From Buddleja alternifolia (Eukaryota; Streptophyta; Magnoliopsida; Lamiales; Scrophulariaceae): a stretch of DNA of 64,000 nt. This document shows, piece by piece, positions 1 through 11,621 of the stretch (position 1 is the stretch's first letter; each line of letters opens with the position of its first letter). The position numbers and the translations under genes are program-made. The stretch spans positions 38,748,423 through 38,812,422 of the forward strand of contig CM033394.1 of NCBI GenBank assembly GCA_019426215.1, read 5' to 3'. The notes beneath the pieces were generated by a model, which was not told the DNA's origin, did not search any database, and was given only the letters and a program-made list of their open reading frames with translations.

Positions 1-83
1 TGAATACAAATCTGCTTTTTTCTAGACATCTACTGAGTATGTGAGATATATGTGTGGATAGCCCTATGTGTCTAGTTTTATAG

Positions 84-213
84 GAAGAAAACGGTTCATG
101 AATCCGAGCTTTCTACAATTATTTATGAATTTTCTCGTGAAGACGCGCACAGCTTTCTGCACAACCGAGAAGCTCCAAAAACTTTATATCGTGATGCTTT
201 AATTTATTTGTAG
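84..213 (+). other. Exon-like open segment of unknown origin inside CACTA-1
   Basis: After a TAG acceptor-like site (81-83) there is a 42-codon open stretch with well-mixed coding-like codons, reading KKTVHESELSTIIYEF and then a His/Arg-rich tail, ending at TAG 211-213. The final codons merge with the leader repeat. I do not recognise the protein. It has no counterpart in the same place in CACTA-2, so it could be a captured host exon, the last exon of a deleted transposase gene, or chance. Confidence 0.25.
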
Positions 214-229
214 TTTTATGTGCTTTTGG

Positions 230-580
230 ATCCAATTGGTGATCAATATTTATAATATGATGCTTTATTTGTAGTTTTTTATGTGATCTATGTGATCCAA
301 CTGGTGATCAATATTTGTAGTTGTTCCCCTGGAAATATGATGTTTTATGTGATCCAACTGGTGATCAATATTTTTGTATCGTTTTGTGTTCGTTGTGGGT
401 GAAAGATTAGAGTGTTGGGTTTGTTGTGGTTGAAATTGGTAGTATTTTTTGCGTCGTTTCCCTGTTGAGATTTTAGCGGATCGTAAGATTCGACTTCTGT
501 TGGTTACAACCCACTGAGAAGATTAAGTCGAGAACTTGGTAGAAATATTTGCGTCGTTACTCTGCCGAATTTTTTATAGG
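230..580 (+). repeat. CACTA leader module with repeated GATCCAACTGGTGATCAATA unit
   Basis: The unit GATCCAA(C/T)TGGTGATCAATATT occurs several times, spaced by GATGCTTTAT-type text, followed by a block containing AGATTAAGTCGAGAACTTGG and CTCTGCCGAATTTTTT. The same order of units and blocks occurs at 58860-59310 just upstream of the tnp2 gene of CACTA-2. It is therefore a shared, non-coding 5' leader or promoter module of this family. In this element it leads into the Ulp1-type gene instead of tnp2. Confidence 0.7.
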
Positions 581-780
581 TCGATACCGTATACCACCAC
601 AGTCACCCTCTCCTCCGCCACTACCACGACGACCACTACCAATGTAAGCTTATCAATATTTGGTTTTGTACTTTTTGATGTGATTTATATGATCCAACTG
701 ATTAATGATGTGATTAATGCATATATATTTATTTTCGTTTGTTGTTGAAATATTTGAATTTCACTTATGAAATCTTGTAG

Positions 781-3700
781 ATGGATTCTGGAGGTGCTGC
801 AAACCCAAGTGTTGAAAGTGAGATACGGAGAGGTATTACAGCAATGAAGAAAGTAATAAAGGCCAAAAGTAAAGGCATAAAGCTACAAGTTGGTTGGAAC
901 GATTATGGTCAACCAGTTGACCCAAATAAATCAACTTTTGTTGGTTACATTGGCGTGATAGCTCGTGACAGGGTCCCTATTACTATCAGTGATTGGCGCA
1001 GCGTCCCTGCAGCAATAAAATATGCCATTTGGAATGAAATAGCTGTAAGTTAGTTATTATATATTATGTTTTTAATTGGTAAATGTAGTTTTTTTTTCTC
1101 TAAATTAACATTTTTTATATACTTTGTTCTTTGTTTTTTATAGTTGGCCTTTGATATTGACGAAAGTAGACAGAAGTTCGTCTTAGCCGAGGCTGGGAAG
1201 CTAGCTCGAAACTACAGGAGCTACTTGACCAGAATCTGGGTAGAGGATGATGATGGGAACATTAATTCAAGCCCACCCGAAAAATATCGTATATCTCAAG
1301 AAGATTGGACAAAATTTGTAGAATTACGCCAAAGTGAAGCTTTTCAGGTAATTATTTTAATTTATGGTTTCATTTTAAATTATTTGAAACTATATACATT
1401 GACTAATGCCTTGATTATATAATGAACAGCAACTACGTAAGGACAATTCTGAAAGAGCAAAGGACCCTGAATATCCTTACAGGGCATCACGTCTTGGATA
1501 TGCTCAAGTGGAGTATATTGAGGTACGTAGTTCGTTACAAGTTGTAATTCTAATCAAATTTCCTTACAAATTTTCTAATCAAATCTCCTTAATTACAAAT
1601 TTTCTAATCAAATTTATTTCCTTACAAATTTTCTTATATAGAAGCATAAAAGAAAGGATGCTGGGTCAGATGTCACAGAGGTGACACGAGCACTAGTGTG
1701 GAGGGTTGCACATTCTGACAGCCAGAACAAGATTGATAATGTCAATGTTAAAAGAGTAGTGGAATCAATGGTGAGTTATTTGCAATTTTAGTTATATAGT
1801 GTGTTGTATGCTTTTTTAAAAATAATTTTAAAATAACAAATTTTTGTATTTTTTAAATGTATTATTACAGGAAAGCTTATCACAGGAGGGTAGCCACAGT
1901 GGACCCGAGAAGACCCGGAATGATATACTGGCTATAGCTCTTAAAAAGAAGGAGCATCCGGGTCGAGTTAGGGGTGTAGGCTTTGGGGTATCCCAAACAG
2001 ATTACTTTTCGGATTCAAAGCCTTCAAAAAATACGGTGATTGATAACTTGCAAGACACGGTTCAAATGCTCACTCAATCACTATTTGAATTGCGACGCGA
2101 GTTTGAGCAGCATAGGGCGTCTGGGTCGTCGCAGCAGCCACATACAGAAGAGGCGGTTTCTTTGAAAGATAGCTGCCCAGAAGTGAAAGACCTTCCTCAG
2201 GTAATTAATGAAAAGCATATTGTTTAGTGATAATGTAACTTACAATCCTATATTTCTGTATGATATACAACATTTTCTAATATAATGGTATATATATATA
2301 TATATGTAGGATGTGGTGCAGTGTCAATTAGCACTTTCTACACCGTGTTATCGTTTGGTGGCAAGAGGAACAATGTACAATCAACCAAAGGATAGAACAT
2401 TGCATACATGTCCATTAGCCTCCCACCTCGTGAAAGTGTCGATTGACATTGCAATTGAAGATATTGCACCCTTACCAGTCCCTCTCGATGATGAAGGAGT
2501 GTTCACAGTATCTGAGGCTGTGGGATACATGGTTGCTTGGCCTAAGAGTCTTGTGATTGTCGGTGATGCATCGGTACGTAATTATTATTAATAGCTAGTC
2601 ATTATTAAATTATAACAATTGTTTAATGTTAATAAATATACTTTCATTGATAACGCCCACGTTTTGTTTTCTTTTGCTTATAGTCTCTCGGAAAATCCAA
2701 AGCATCACTCGGAAAAAGCAAATCAGAGATGACGAAGCACTCACATGTCAAAAATACACCTCTAGTGGCCAACCCTCCTTCTCTAGTGGCCAACCCTCCT
2801 GCTCCACCCCCTAATTCACTTGCAATTCTTGAAAGGTTCTTTGGGATGATGGCTGCTGATAACACTATCCGGATAGACATACCCGAGGAAATCTTCAATA
2901 TCCCCTTTCCAGAATATATTGGGCGGGAGGAGATGGGTGACTTTGTGCATAAAGAACAGATAGGAGCCTCTATCATTACTGCTTACATCAAGTAAGTTTT
3001 TAAATATTAATTAAGAAAAAGTAAGCTTTTAATTAAATTATTTTACTGCATTAATTTGAACTATGTTTATTTTTGTTACTCAAATTTATTTTATGCTCAA
3101 TTGTAGGTGTTTGTGGGTTAATCACGTGGTCCCCGAACAAAAACAAAATAAATTCGGGTTCCTTAGCCCACATTCTATATCTGCGGCAGCAGGAATTACT
3201 CCCACGCAGCTTGTTGACAAATCGCAATATATAGCAAATACTATGATAGGTAGTGCACTGGAGGGGAAGTTGTTTCTTGCACCTTACAACTCCGGGTGAG
3301 CTACTAAAGACACATTGTTATTTTGTAAAATTTGTTACGTAGGCATAACTAATTTAAAATTTTTCTTTTGAATATGCTGATTAGGGGCCATTGGTTGTTG
3401 CTCGTGATTGATCCAATTAAAGAGATCGTTTATTATTTGGATTCTTTGCACGGTAATCCAAATAACCGACATGATATGAAAGATATGATCAATCAGTAAG
3501 TTTTATCATTCAATTAAATGTATCCATTATATTATATTTAATATTAAGTTTAAAGTATATATATTATAACTAGACTTCATATATATATATTTGCTTGATA
3601 TTGACATATTTCCTTGATTTTTGATGTTTTTAACAGCGCTGTCTTGATGTTTCGAGCAAATAAAAACAACCAAAAGATCAAAGCAAAAAACAAGGCCTGT

Positions 3701-4113
3701 ACATGGAGTTGTATACAGGTTAGTTTAATTATATTATTTTAATTATAGTTTCAAGAAATTATTCGTATAAAAGTTATTTGTTCTAATACAATTTTGATTT
3801 GAATTTAATTTGTAGTGCCCCATTCAAATAAATGCCATAGATTGTGGGTTCTTCGTCATGAAATTCATGAAAGATATTATTAGACACGGAGAATCTATAA
3901 TCCCACCGACGGTATGCATAATCCTAATTAATATTAATCAAATTCTAATGTCCCTTTTAAGTTATTAAACATTTTTGTTGGATTTTAATATTTGTCTTGC
4001 AGTACTTTGCTGATTGTCAGTACGCCACTTACACTATAGAGCAACTTGATGAAGCACGTTCTGAATTGGCACAATACATTTTTAAATGCGCTTTTGATAT
4101 GCCGGCGGTGTAA
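781..4113 (+). CDS. CACTA gene: Ptta/En/Spm transposase-like region joined to C48 (Ulp1-like) peptidase
   Basis: Twelve exons with GT-AG borders join in one frame: 781-1044, 1144-1347, 1430-1522, 1642-1770, 1871-2200, 2310-2573, 2684-2991, 3107-3295, 3385-3495, 3637-3718, 3816-3911, 4003-4113 (726 residues). The first four exons resemble the plant Ptta/En/Spm transposase family (PF03004), for example YRISQEDWTKFVELRQSEAF and PYRASRLGYAQVE. A linker with a likely short coiled coil follows. The last exons form a C48 cysteine peptidase: His in GHWLLLVIDP, Asp in YYLDSLHG, Gln in CPIQINAIDCGFF and Cys in DCG, so the catalytic set is complete. Ulp1 enzymes cleave SUMO or similar tags; the role in a transposon is not established. 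The ATG at 781 follows a TAG that may be an acceptor of an upstream leader exon. No stops or broken splice sites were found. Confidence 0.8.
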
Positions 4114-4369
4114 GTTGAAAATTATTGTAAATTTTTATTTGATTTAAAAGCAGTGATTAGTTTATATTGGTTTATTGTAAACTCGTTATTATTTGTAATT
4201 ATTAGAGATTATTATTTGGTGAATGAAATTAATTTTGGATTTGAATTTGTTGTTTCTGTTGAGCAATTGGTTTGTTTTATGTGTTATTGATGAGTTGAAT
4301 TTTGAGCTTGTGGGAAGGATATAGCTCTAGCTGAAATTATAACAGAAAAAAATAAAAAAATAAAAAATC

Positions 4370-4735
4370 ACGTTACAGCGGTTCGTTTCTGAACCGCTGT
4401 AACAGTGAACACTGTTACAGCGGTTCGTTGATGAACCGCTGTAACAGTGAACCCTGTTACAGCGGTTCAGAAACGAACCGCTGTAACAGGGTTCACTGTT
4501 ACAGCGGTTCATCAACGAACCGCTGTAACAGGCTACGGTTTTTACAGTTAATTTTTATTTTTATTTACCTATTACAGCGGTTCGTTATTGAACCGCTGTA
4601 ATAGGGCTCATTTTACAGCGGTTTTTAACCGCTGTAATAGTAAACATACCAATTACAGCGATACGTATTACAGCGGTTAAAACCGCTGTAATAGTGGAAA
4701 AAAAACCGCTGTAACAGACCTCTTCTGTACTAGTG
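4370..4735. repeat. CACTA-1 right subterminal repeats and terminal inverted repeat
   Basis: At least ten copies of TTACAGCGGTTC or its complement GAACCGCTGTAA are arranged as inverted pairs forming long perfect hairpins (for example 4401-4444, 4455-4490 and 4500-4529). They degenerate toward the end and stop at the terminus ending TGTACTAGTG at 4735. In En/Spm elements subterminal repeats of about this length bind the element's TNPA-type protein; that role here is inferred. Confidence 0.85.
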
Positions 4736-7700
4736 TATCTAAGGCTAAGCACTTGAGGTAGCTGATATAATTTTTGACTTATTCGTGATCCGATTTTGGA
4801 TCACGAGAGTCACCAAGAATCACGCACAACGTACTATTAGCCAACAAACTCAACCATTACTACGGAAGAGTGGGAATACTTGATCTTCTATTAGCTAACA
4901 ACTTTAACTCCCATACACATAAATAAAGATCTTAAATGAAATCTGTAAACAATAGAAAATAGAAAACTTCATGGATTTGCTGGATATAGATAACCTTCAT
5001 AACCTGGGGTCATTCCAAGGGACCTTATCAGAAATTTTACAACCACCTTTATCCGCGCAGGTGCATGTAGTCATGTATCACCGAAGAACTATGGTAGCTC
5101 ACTGATACAAGAAGGTGATGAAGCTTGAAGAGGTAATTTCTAAAAATAAAGAAAAATAGATCTATTAAAACTCTGTAACCAAAATCAAGTCTCTTTAAAA
5201 CCACATCTCTTTCCTTTTTGTCTGTGAGCTTTGACGAGGTGATTTTAGTAAATGTATATTTTTTTAAATCAAAACTCACCTTCCTCTAACAGCGGTCGTG
5301 GCCCTTCTCTAGAGTACTTCTGACAGCGTCCCTGAATCTCCATCTAGCTCATGGTACCTTGCTCACCATTCCTTGAAAGATCACAATCATCCATCCTCTC
5401 AAAGCCAAAAGTCCTGCAGTTTAAAAGAAAACAATCAAATGATACAAAGAATCACCATATTCTTTTATTTGGAGTGAAGCTTAATCAACATGAAATATTA
5501 GACAGAAAGAAGGAGCATTCCACGCGCATGTAGCTGAAATCAAAGCGACTTAACTATCAAATATATTGTAGACATTGACGTGAAAATTAATTTATCAACA
5601 ATCATTTTGCACAAAATAATGGAAAGAATTGCAACTTTCTAAATAGTAGTTTCTTGTTTCTTAAATAACATTTCAAGATGAACATCTTAAAATGAATACA
5701 CGTTTCTCGCCACACACTATTTCAGCCAGACATGTGTCAATCAAAGTGTTAAAATGAAGGCACTTAATCAACTTCCCCCATACCAAAACCTGTAATTGAA
5801 TTAGCCTCAGTCCATTTTCTTTTCCATGAGAAAACATTTTGCTCTATTGCAACTTGCAATCTTCAAGAATCCAACCGTACAGCAAAAATCGTCTTCTCTG
5901 CACAATAAAGCGGCCATGGAAAATCCGTACACCGGTCTACCGCAACAAGCATCCTTTGATGAACAAGAAAACAAATATTCCATCAATATACATATTCCAC
6001 CAGACTCACAAATACAAACATGATCTAAAATACATATGTCTACTTATATAATATAGAATATAGACTATAAAATTTAATTTATTTGACCGCTTTCTAAAAT
6101 TTTCCATCTTTACATACCAATTGCCCCCGAACCCTGTAAAATAAAATAAAAATCAATAAATTAATATCAAAAGAAAAGGATGAAAGTTAGAGACTGAAGG
6201 AGAATCTGACTATTGGTTGAATTTGACTGGCCGACTAAGAGTAATCGATCATCTCTCATAGAATAAGAGACGTCTCAGCCGCCCTCATCCGCGCTGCGCC
6301 ATACACAAAGACCTGAATAAATCAATACCACCACACATCCAAAATTAAGAAAAACTTTAAAAGCCATAAACTGAAAATCCTGACGATCGATTGTTTTCCG
6401 CCTTCAGGTGCAAATCAATTTGTGGAATTTAACTAACACGAATAAGAAAAAGAAAGAAATTGAATATTAGTGTTGTGAAACATGAGTTCATAGGGTCTAG
6501 TAAACCGATTGCCTAACAAAATTCATCCTGTTATAGGGTTCATATTCCTTGGTCAATGTCACACACAAATTGAACAAATGAGGTTGGGGTTGACAGGAAG
6601 TTATTAGAAACTTGGTAAAAGCCAGAAAATTCCAAAACCAACAAAAATTACAGTTACAATGTAAGTGCAGCATATTATTGTTAAATCCAATGAAAGATAT
6701 ACTTTAAAAAAAAAGTTGACCATTTTTTTTCTGTATGTTAAAGCCTGGACAACAAAATATAAAAATATCAAACCCTTTTTCCATAATTCCCCGAAACCCC
6801 ATATCCTGGCTCCATTACTGACTCTATTAATTAAATTTCGAAACATTGGTAAGATGTGTACTATTCACTTTCGGAACACTTTGCAGGCAAAACGAAAATA
6901 AAATGAACTTCTTTGGCGAGTTTTAAAATATCTTAAACTCAGTATAATTTCTGCAATTAAAACCAATATACTTCATATTTATTTGTCAAATTTGTTTGAG
7001 ATAGGGCAAAAAGCATATGAATTTTCAAAGTTCTCAATATATAAGATAGCTCAATTCATTAAAATAGAACTAAATGTAAAGATTCCTAAAGCAATAGACA
7101 GAAACAGGAGAGTAAGTCGGGTGGAGACAAAACTGAAAACTAATTCACACACAAAACAAGGTAGACAATTTGCAACCAACAAATTCGGCATGTTACACAC
7201 AGCAACACACATGTAAGTTGCATTTGAAGCAGCAGGCAAAAGGTGGGGAAAAACACAGACAACCAAATTGACCCCATAAAAAACAGTTGTGAAACAATAA
7301 ATATTTGCATGGTATGTGTGTGATTTCTGTTCAATATAGCCAATGCAACACAACTAAGACATAAACCCCCGCTTTAAAACACACATCCAATCTCATTCCT
7401 ATTATAATCCAAGTTCCAATGGAGAGTTTCAATCCCTTATTCTACTTCACCCTATTAACACATCAAATGATTGGTTTCTACCTCCTGAAATTAACCCCTC
7501 ACCCACCACTCAAATTCATGCATGTTCATGGAGTGAAGTGAAATGCAGTTAAAATTCATCAAAAATCATATCTTTAGACCAGTCAATGAAGAATCTTGGA
7601 GGGCCATTATCAGGGCCACAATGCAATCTTGTTATTGATCCTGTTGACTTAATTCTCAGCCATAATTCATTTTCAAGCCATCTCCCAAATGGGATTTTCA

Positions 7701-9050
7701 ATCTGACAAGGCCACAATCAGTACACATCAGAAGAAACAATTTTTCAGGGTTTTTCCCAAATGGGATTTGAGAACTGATTTCATCAAGCGGGAGAAATAA
7801 AATTTGGAGACATTAATCAGATAAGTGATTGAGTATTTGTGAAAACCAACTACTAAAATCCAGAAATAAAAAAAATTACTAACAAGAAAATACTCCAAAG
7901 TATTTTGTAACCAGATATTGATATTGCATACCGATCTATTTCAGGAAGTCATAGAAATAAGATTTTGTTATTGAAACACGAAAAATATGCAATTCTATCA
8001 ACAACCCTCTCTCCATATACAACATTAGCATGAAATACTCAATGTTACATAGTCGAGATAAAGTAGCTAACAGATATCCCATCAGCAGTCATTCAGCATG
8101 AAGCTACCAACAAATTGAAGGTCACTCTTACATGGTAATTTGTACGCAAACGAAAGCAACAAAATCTTTTTCCATGACTGAGATATTAGCTATTAGCATC
8201 TCTCTTCGAAAACCAAATCAACCAAACAAGGACATGCACTAGTGACTATTTTCTCGCAAACAATCAGACCCCTAAACAATTTAGCAGCAGACTCAACCAA
8301 AACCCGCCCCGAAAATTAACCTTAGATAATCTAAACAAGCATATCAATCATACAATCTAAAAGCTCTCCCTACATGGCAACTAATCTCATAATAAAACAC
8401 CTAAACCACCCCCCCCCCCTTTCAATTTCTTATTCACTTTTCAGCACACCCCAAAATGTCAAAAAGTGAAGGAAAAAAAAAACCCACCAAAAATAAACCT
8501 TTTTCACAATTTCAACAAAATCATGTAAAAGAAAAAAACTATCACCAATCGAATCCCAATAAAAGTATAAAATCAAAAATCTTAACTCAAAAATCATCAA
8601 TCGACTCTTGTCATAAAGTGAATAAAAGGGATAGGATAAATCACCCCTGCTTCAATCGGTACATAGATTTCCAATTTTTCATTAGAACCAAACACGAAAT
8701 ACCTAAATAAAATGAGATTCAAAGGAAATATTGATATGGAAAGTATTGATGGATCAAATTTTATCTTGACAAATAATGGGAAAAAACAAATTAAGCCGAG
8801 TCGACTAAGATAAATCAGGAAGTAATTGATGAATCATAGTACAGGGGATATGAAGGAAAACAAATATCAAACATTCCACATGATAAAATATTTCACTCTA
8901 TGTATTTGAGGATTGCACCCAACTAATGCGCACCTGAATCTTAAATGCTTATTTGATAGTCTTGATGATTTATTTCTAATTGCTCCCTGCATTCAAAATC
9001 AAACCAAAACCTCAACTTACAGTAATCAGCAAACAAAAATTAAGAATTAC
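4736..9050. other. Gene-poor AT-rich region; only weak minus-strand exon-like pieces
   Basis: I see no convincing gene. On the minus strand several segments have acceptable splice borders: 8989-8937 (after TGCAG, before GTGCGC), 6125-6110 (after TTTTACAG, before GTATGT), 6316-6262 (after TTATTCAG, 18 codons to TGA) and 5419-5282 (after CTGCAG, before GTGAGT). They could be exons of a decayed or non-coding minus-strand transcript starting near 9200, but they do not combine into a recognisable protein. The rest is simple AT-rich sequence, with a C-run at 8410-8420. Confidence 0.3.
7549..7800. other. Short segment open on both strands (LRR-like on plus, W-rich on minus)
   Basis: On the plus strand 7586-7771 reads two 24-residue leucine-rich-repeat-like units (HNSFSSHLPNGIFNL, then NNFSGFFPNGI), ending at TGA. 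On the minus strand an open stretch of about 80 codons ends at TAA 7549 and contains IPFGRWLENELWLRIKSTGS and GPPRFFIDWSKDMIFDEF; it may begin at an acceptor-like site near 7780. One of the two is probably the shadow of the other. The 24-residue spacing favours a receptor-like LRR fragment, but the minus reading is longer. No intact gene is present either way. Confidence 0.3.
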
Positions 9051-9129
9051 CACAACAGTAATAACTTCAACGAAAAAACAATGAAGGGTGTGAATTTAAA
9101 AAACACATAAATTGAGGAGGGGCAAACTG

Positions 9130-9510
9130 ACCACCGGTTCTCTTCAGCAGGCAAATCAGAACCAAACTCCAATTTTCTGGAGAAGGTGAGTACAAATACA
9201 ATTGACCCGGCGGTGACGAAATTGAGACTATATAAGTGGGAACCTTCGCCGGATGAAAGGCCTCGCCGGACCGGAGGACATTTGGCAGAAGTAAAATTAC
9301 TAACCCACCGCGTGTCATCCATGCAGAGAATTAAACTCCACAGCAAAACACGGCGTAGTAAGCCCTCCATAAAACACGGACGCGTGTGGTATACTGGGGA
9401 TACGTTGTCGGAGGATTGCCGATGTTTGGCCAGCGCAGCGGGCCACGAGCGATTGGAGAGAGGAGAGAGATTGGAGAAGCAATTTGAGGGCAGAAATGGA
9501 AAATAACAAT
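9130..9510. promoter_or_regulatory. GC-richer promoter-like island with TATA motif
   Basis: This is the only GC-rich island in 4.7-14 kb. It contains ACTATATAAGTGGG at 9227-9240, which reads as a TATA box on the plus strand (TATATAAG) and also, less well, on the minus strand. The minus-strand pieces listed for 4736-9050 would lie downstream of it. Direction and activity cannot be decided from sequence. Confidence 0.25.
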
Positions 9511-9663
9511 TCAGCGCAAAAACGACGTCGTTTTGCACAGAATGCGAATTAAAAAAAAAGAACAAATAATTACGGCCACAGCAATATATGTTAAGGGATA
9601 CACACCTATACAGTATGGTAATATATATTTGGGAACGAAATAGTTTTTCATTATAAACACAAC

Positions 9664-9850
9664 TAGAGGTGTAAAAGGGCCAACCTTTTTGAGGCATATC
9701 AAGGCCGGGCCCTTCAAGGTTTTGGCCCATCAAGGTTGGCCTTTTTAAGTCCTTGACCTCTAATGGGTCTGGTTCATATCCAATCCAAGGCCGGCCCGGA
9801 CCAAGCCAGACATATAAGGGGGTGGGCTTTTTTGGCCCATTTTTCAATTT
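9664..9850. repeat. GGCC-rich short repeat, hAT-terminus-like
   Basis: It starts TAGAGGTGTAAAAGGGCC and carries repeated GGCCGGGCCC, GGCCCATCAAGG and GGCCCGGACC words, ending near TTGGCCCATTTTTC. The TAGAGGTGTAAAA start resembles many plant hAT-derived short elements. No clear target-site duplication or matching end was found. Confidence 0.3.
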
Positions 9851-11620
9851 TTTTTTTTTTGGATTCATTGAATATTACGTAATAATAAATAAATTAAAAA
9901 AATTATGATTGCACTATATTTCAATGGTCAACAATTGTTGACTGTTTGAAAAGAATTCAAACGGCCAGCATTTGAAATTCATGTGCAACGGTCGGTAATA
10001 GAACTCTCTAACGCAGTCAATTCAGAATCTGACTTTGAGAAATAAACCCAAAGCAAAAGAAAAGACAAAAAATCTCTCCCCTCTCTCCTAACTAGCCGCT
10101 GTCTCCTATATGCTGTGGAGGAGATCAGAGCTCTCTTGGAGATATTCTTCCGCGTGATTATCTAGATGCAGAAGTTTGGGGCTGCTGTTGATTCAATAGA
10201 TTTTTTGTCATCAAGAGGTAATTCAATTATCCTCTAGATTTATTTTCTTATTGCGCAATTATATCATGAAACCCCAGATCTGATTTCTGGAGTGATTCGA
10301 ATAAATTTTTTATCTGCTAGAGAATCACAACATCTATAACATGAGAATAAAAATCAAACTTGAGAAAAATGTTGGATTGTTGGTGATGTATGTCATTTTG
10401 CATGTTTTACTTACGTTGACTCTTAAAATTCAATTAAAAAACTTAACTGAAAAGATAAGAACATACAATCATAAATAGGAAAAAAAATTATTTCTAACAT
10501 TATAATAGTTCACAAAACACATAATTAAAAAAGAAAAAGAAAATATATGAGGAGAAAGAAATTTATTAGTTCATATAACAAAAGAAAAAGAAAATATATG
10601 GAATTGGTATTTTTATTTTTATTTATGCATAAATTTGTCTTTTCTATATTCTCTAGCATTATAATAAGAATACGTTAATTGGAGAGATAATGCAAAATTA
10701 TTTTAAACAATCTACAAAAGTACGTAGGGGTTAATTTAAAATAAATTTAGGTTGATGTCTCACTATCTTTTCTTACATATTTTACATGATTCTTGAAGAT
10801 TCACATAATTAATGAGATTGAATAATAAATTAAATGGGCATTAGATTGGATTATCTTACATACTTAACTATTTTACCATTACAAAAATTACATTTGAGCA
10901 GTCTCTATATTTGTCATATATAGTATTATTTGTTATATATAGTAGTTGTTAGTGTTTTATCTTTCTAAACATTTTTGTGAAAATTAAAAAGATCTTATTC
11001 AAAATAGATGAAAAATACTGTTTTACATGGCAATAAGCAAATTCCTATATTCCACCACAAGGTTTGCTAAATAATTTATTCCTAATTATGAGTACCAACA
11101 TCTTAATCGAGCTAAAAATGATTATTCAATAACATCTACGAATATTAATAATGAAATAAAATATTTTTAAACCCAAAAATCCTATATTCATGAAAACTAT
11201 AGGATTGTGCCATAATCCATTTTATATGACAAGACTTCAATTTAAAATTGAGTTGATGAGATGATAAAAGAATTTATGAAAGTAGAAAAATAAGAACTTA
11301 CAAAAGATTCAATAACTTAGAAAAATCGAATATGATTGATCATTACAATGATTAAAAAAAATAACTGGTAAACTAAGCCTTTCGTCTTGTTTCTGTTTGG
11401 ATATTTTTGTCACATATGACAGAGAATTGAACTACAAAAGTTTTCAAGCATAGTATTATGTAAAAGAACATTAGATATAAGTAATTTGACATAATTATGC
11501 AATTTTCTAATCAAATTAGATATGGACCATATACTATTCATTGATAAATATGTTTTGTATATTTTGATTACAAATGCTATCAAGTTAAATGTCTTTTATT
11601 TTTTTCAATAATACATATAT
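9851..11620. other. AT-rich intergenic stretch; one possible first exon
   Basis: A possible plus-strand first exon lies at 10166-10217: ATG after a CT-rich leader (CTCTCTCCTAACTAG), 17 codons, then a GTAATT donor. It would splice to a short exon after TTTCAG at 13770, but that exon meets TGA after 12 codons. I therefore do not call a gene. The remainder is unstructured AT-rich DNA. Confidence 0.25.
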
Positions 11621-11621
11621 A

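Larger units (their letters stand above)
1..4735 (+). mobile_element. CACTA (En/Spm) element CACTA-1, left end outside window
   Basis: The right terminus is seen directly: read on the minus strand it begins CACTAGTACAGAAGAGG at 4735 and runs into subterminal repeats. It aligns without gaps with the left terminus of the second element at 57738 (about 20 of 30 bases). The body carries a Ptta/En/Spm transposase-like plus Ulp1-like gene (781-4113). No tnp2-type transposase is visible in this part. The leader at 230-580 matches the leader of the tnp2 gene in CACTA-2, so this may be a derivative that lost tnp2. The left terminus lies before base 1, so total size is unknown. The 3 bases after the terminus are TAT. 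Confidence 0.85.

Noticed and set aside
4327..4515. Minus-strand ORF with repeated NRCN..CYSGS units
   Set aside because: Translation of the CACTA subterminal repeats.
9047..9868. 273-codon minus-strand ORF
   Set aside because: Crosses a GGCC-rich repeat and a promoter-like island; composition and residues look random and no family is suggested.
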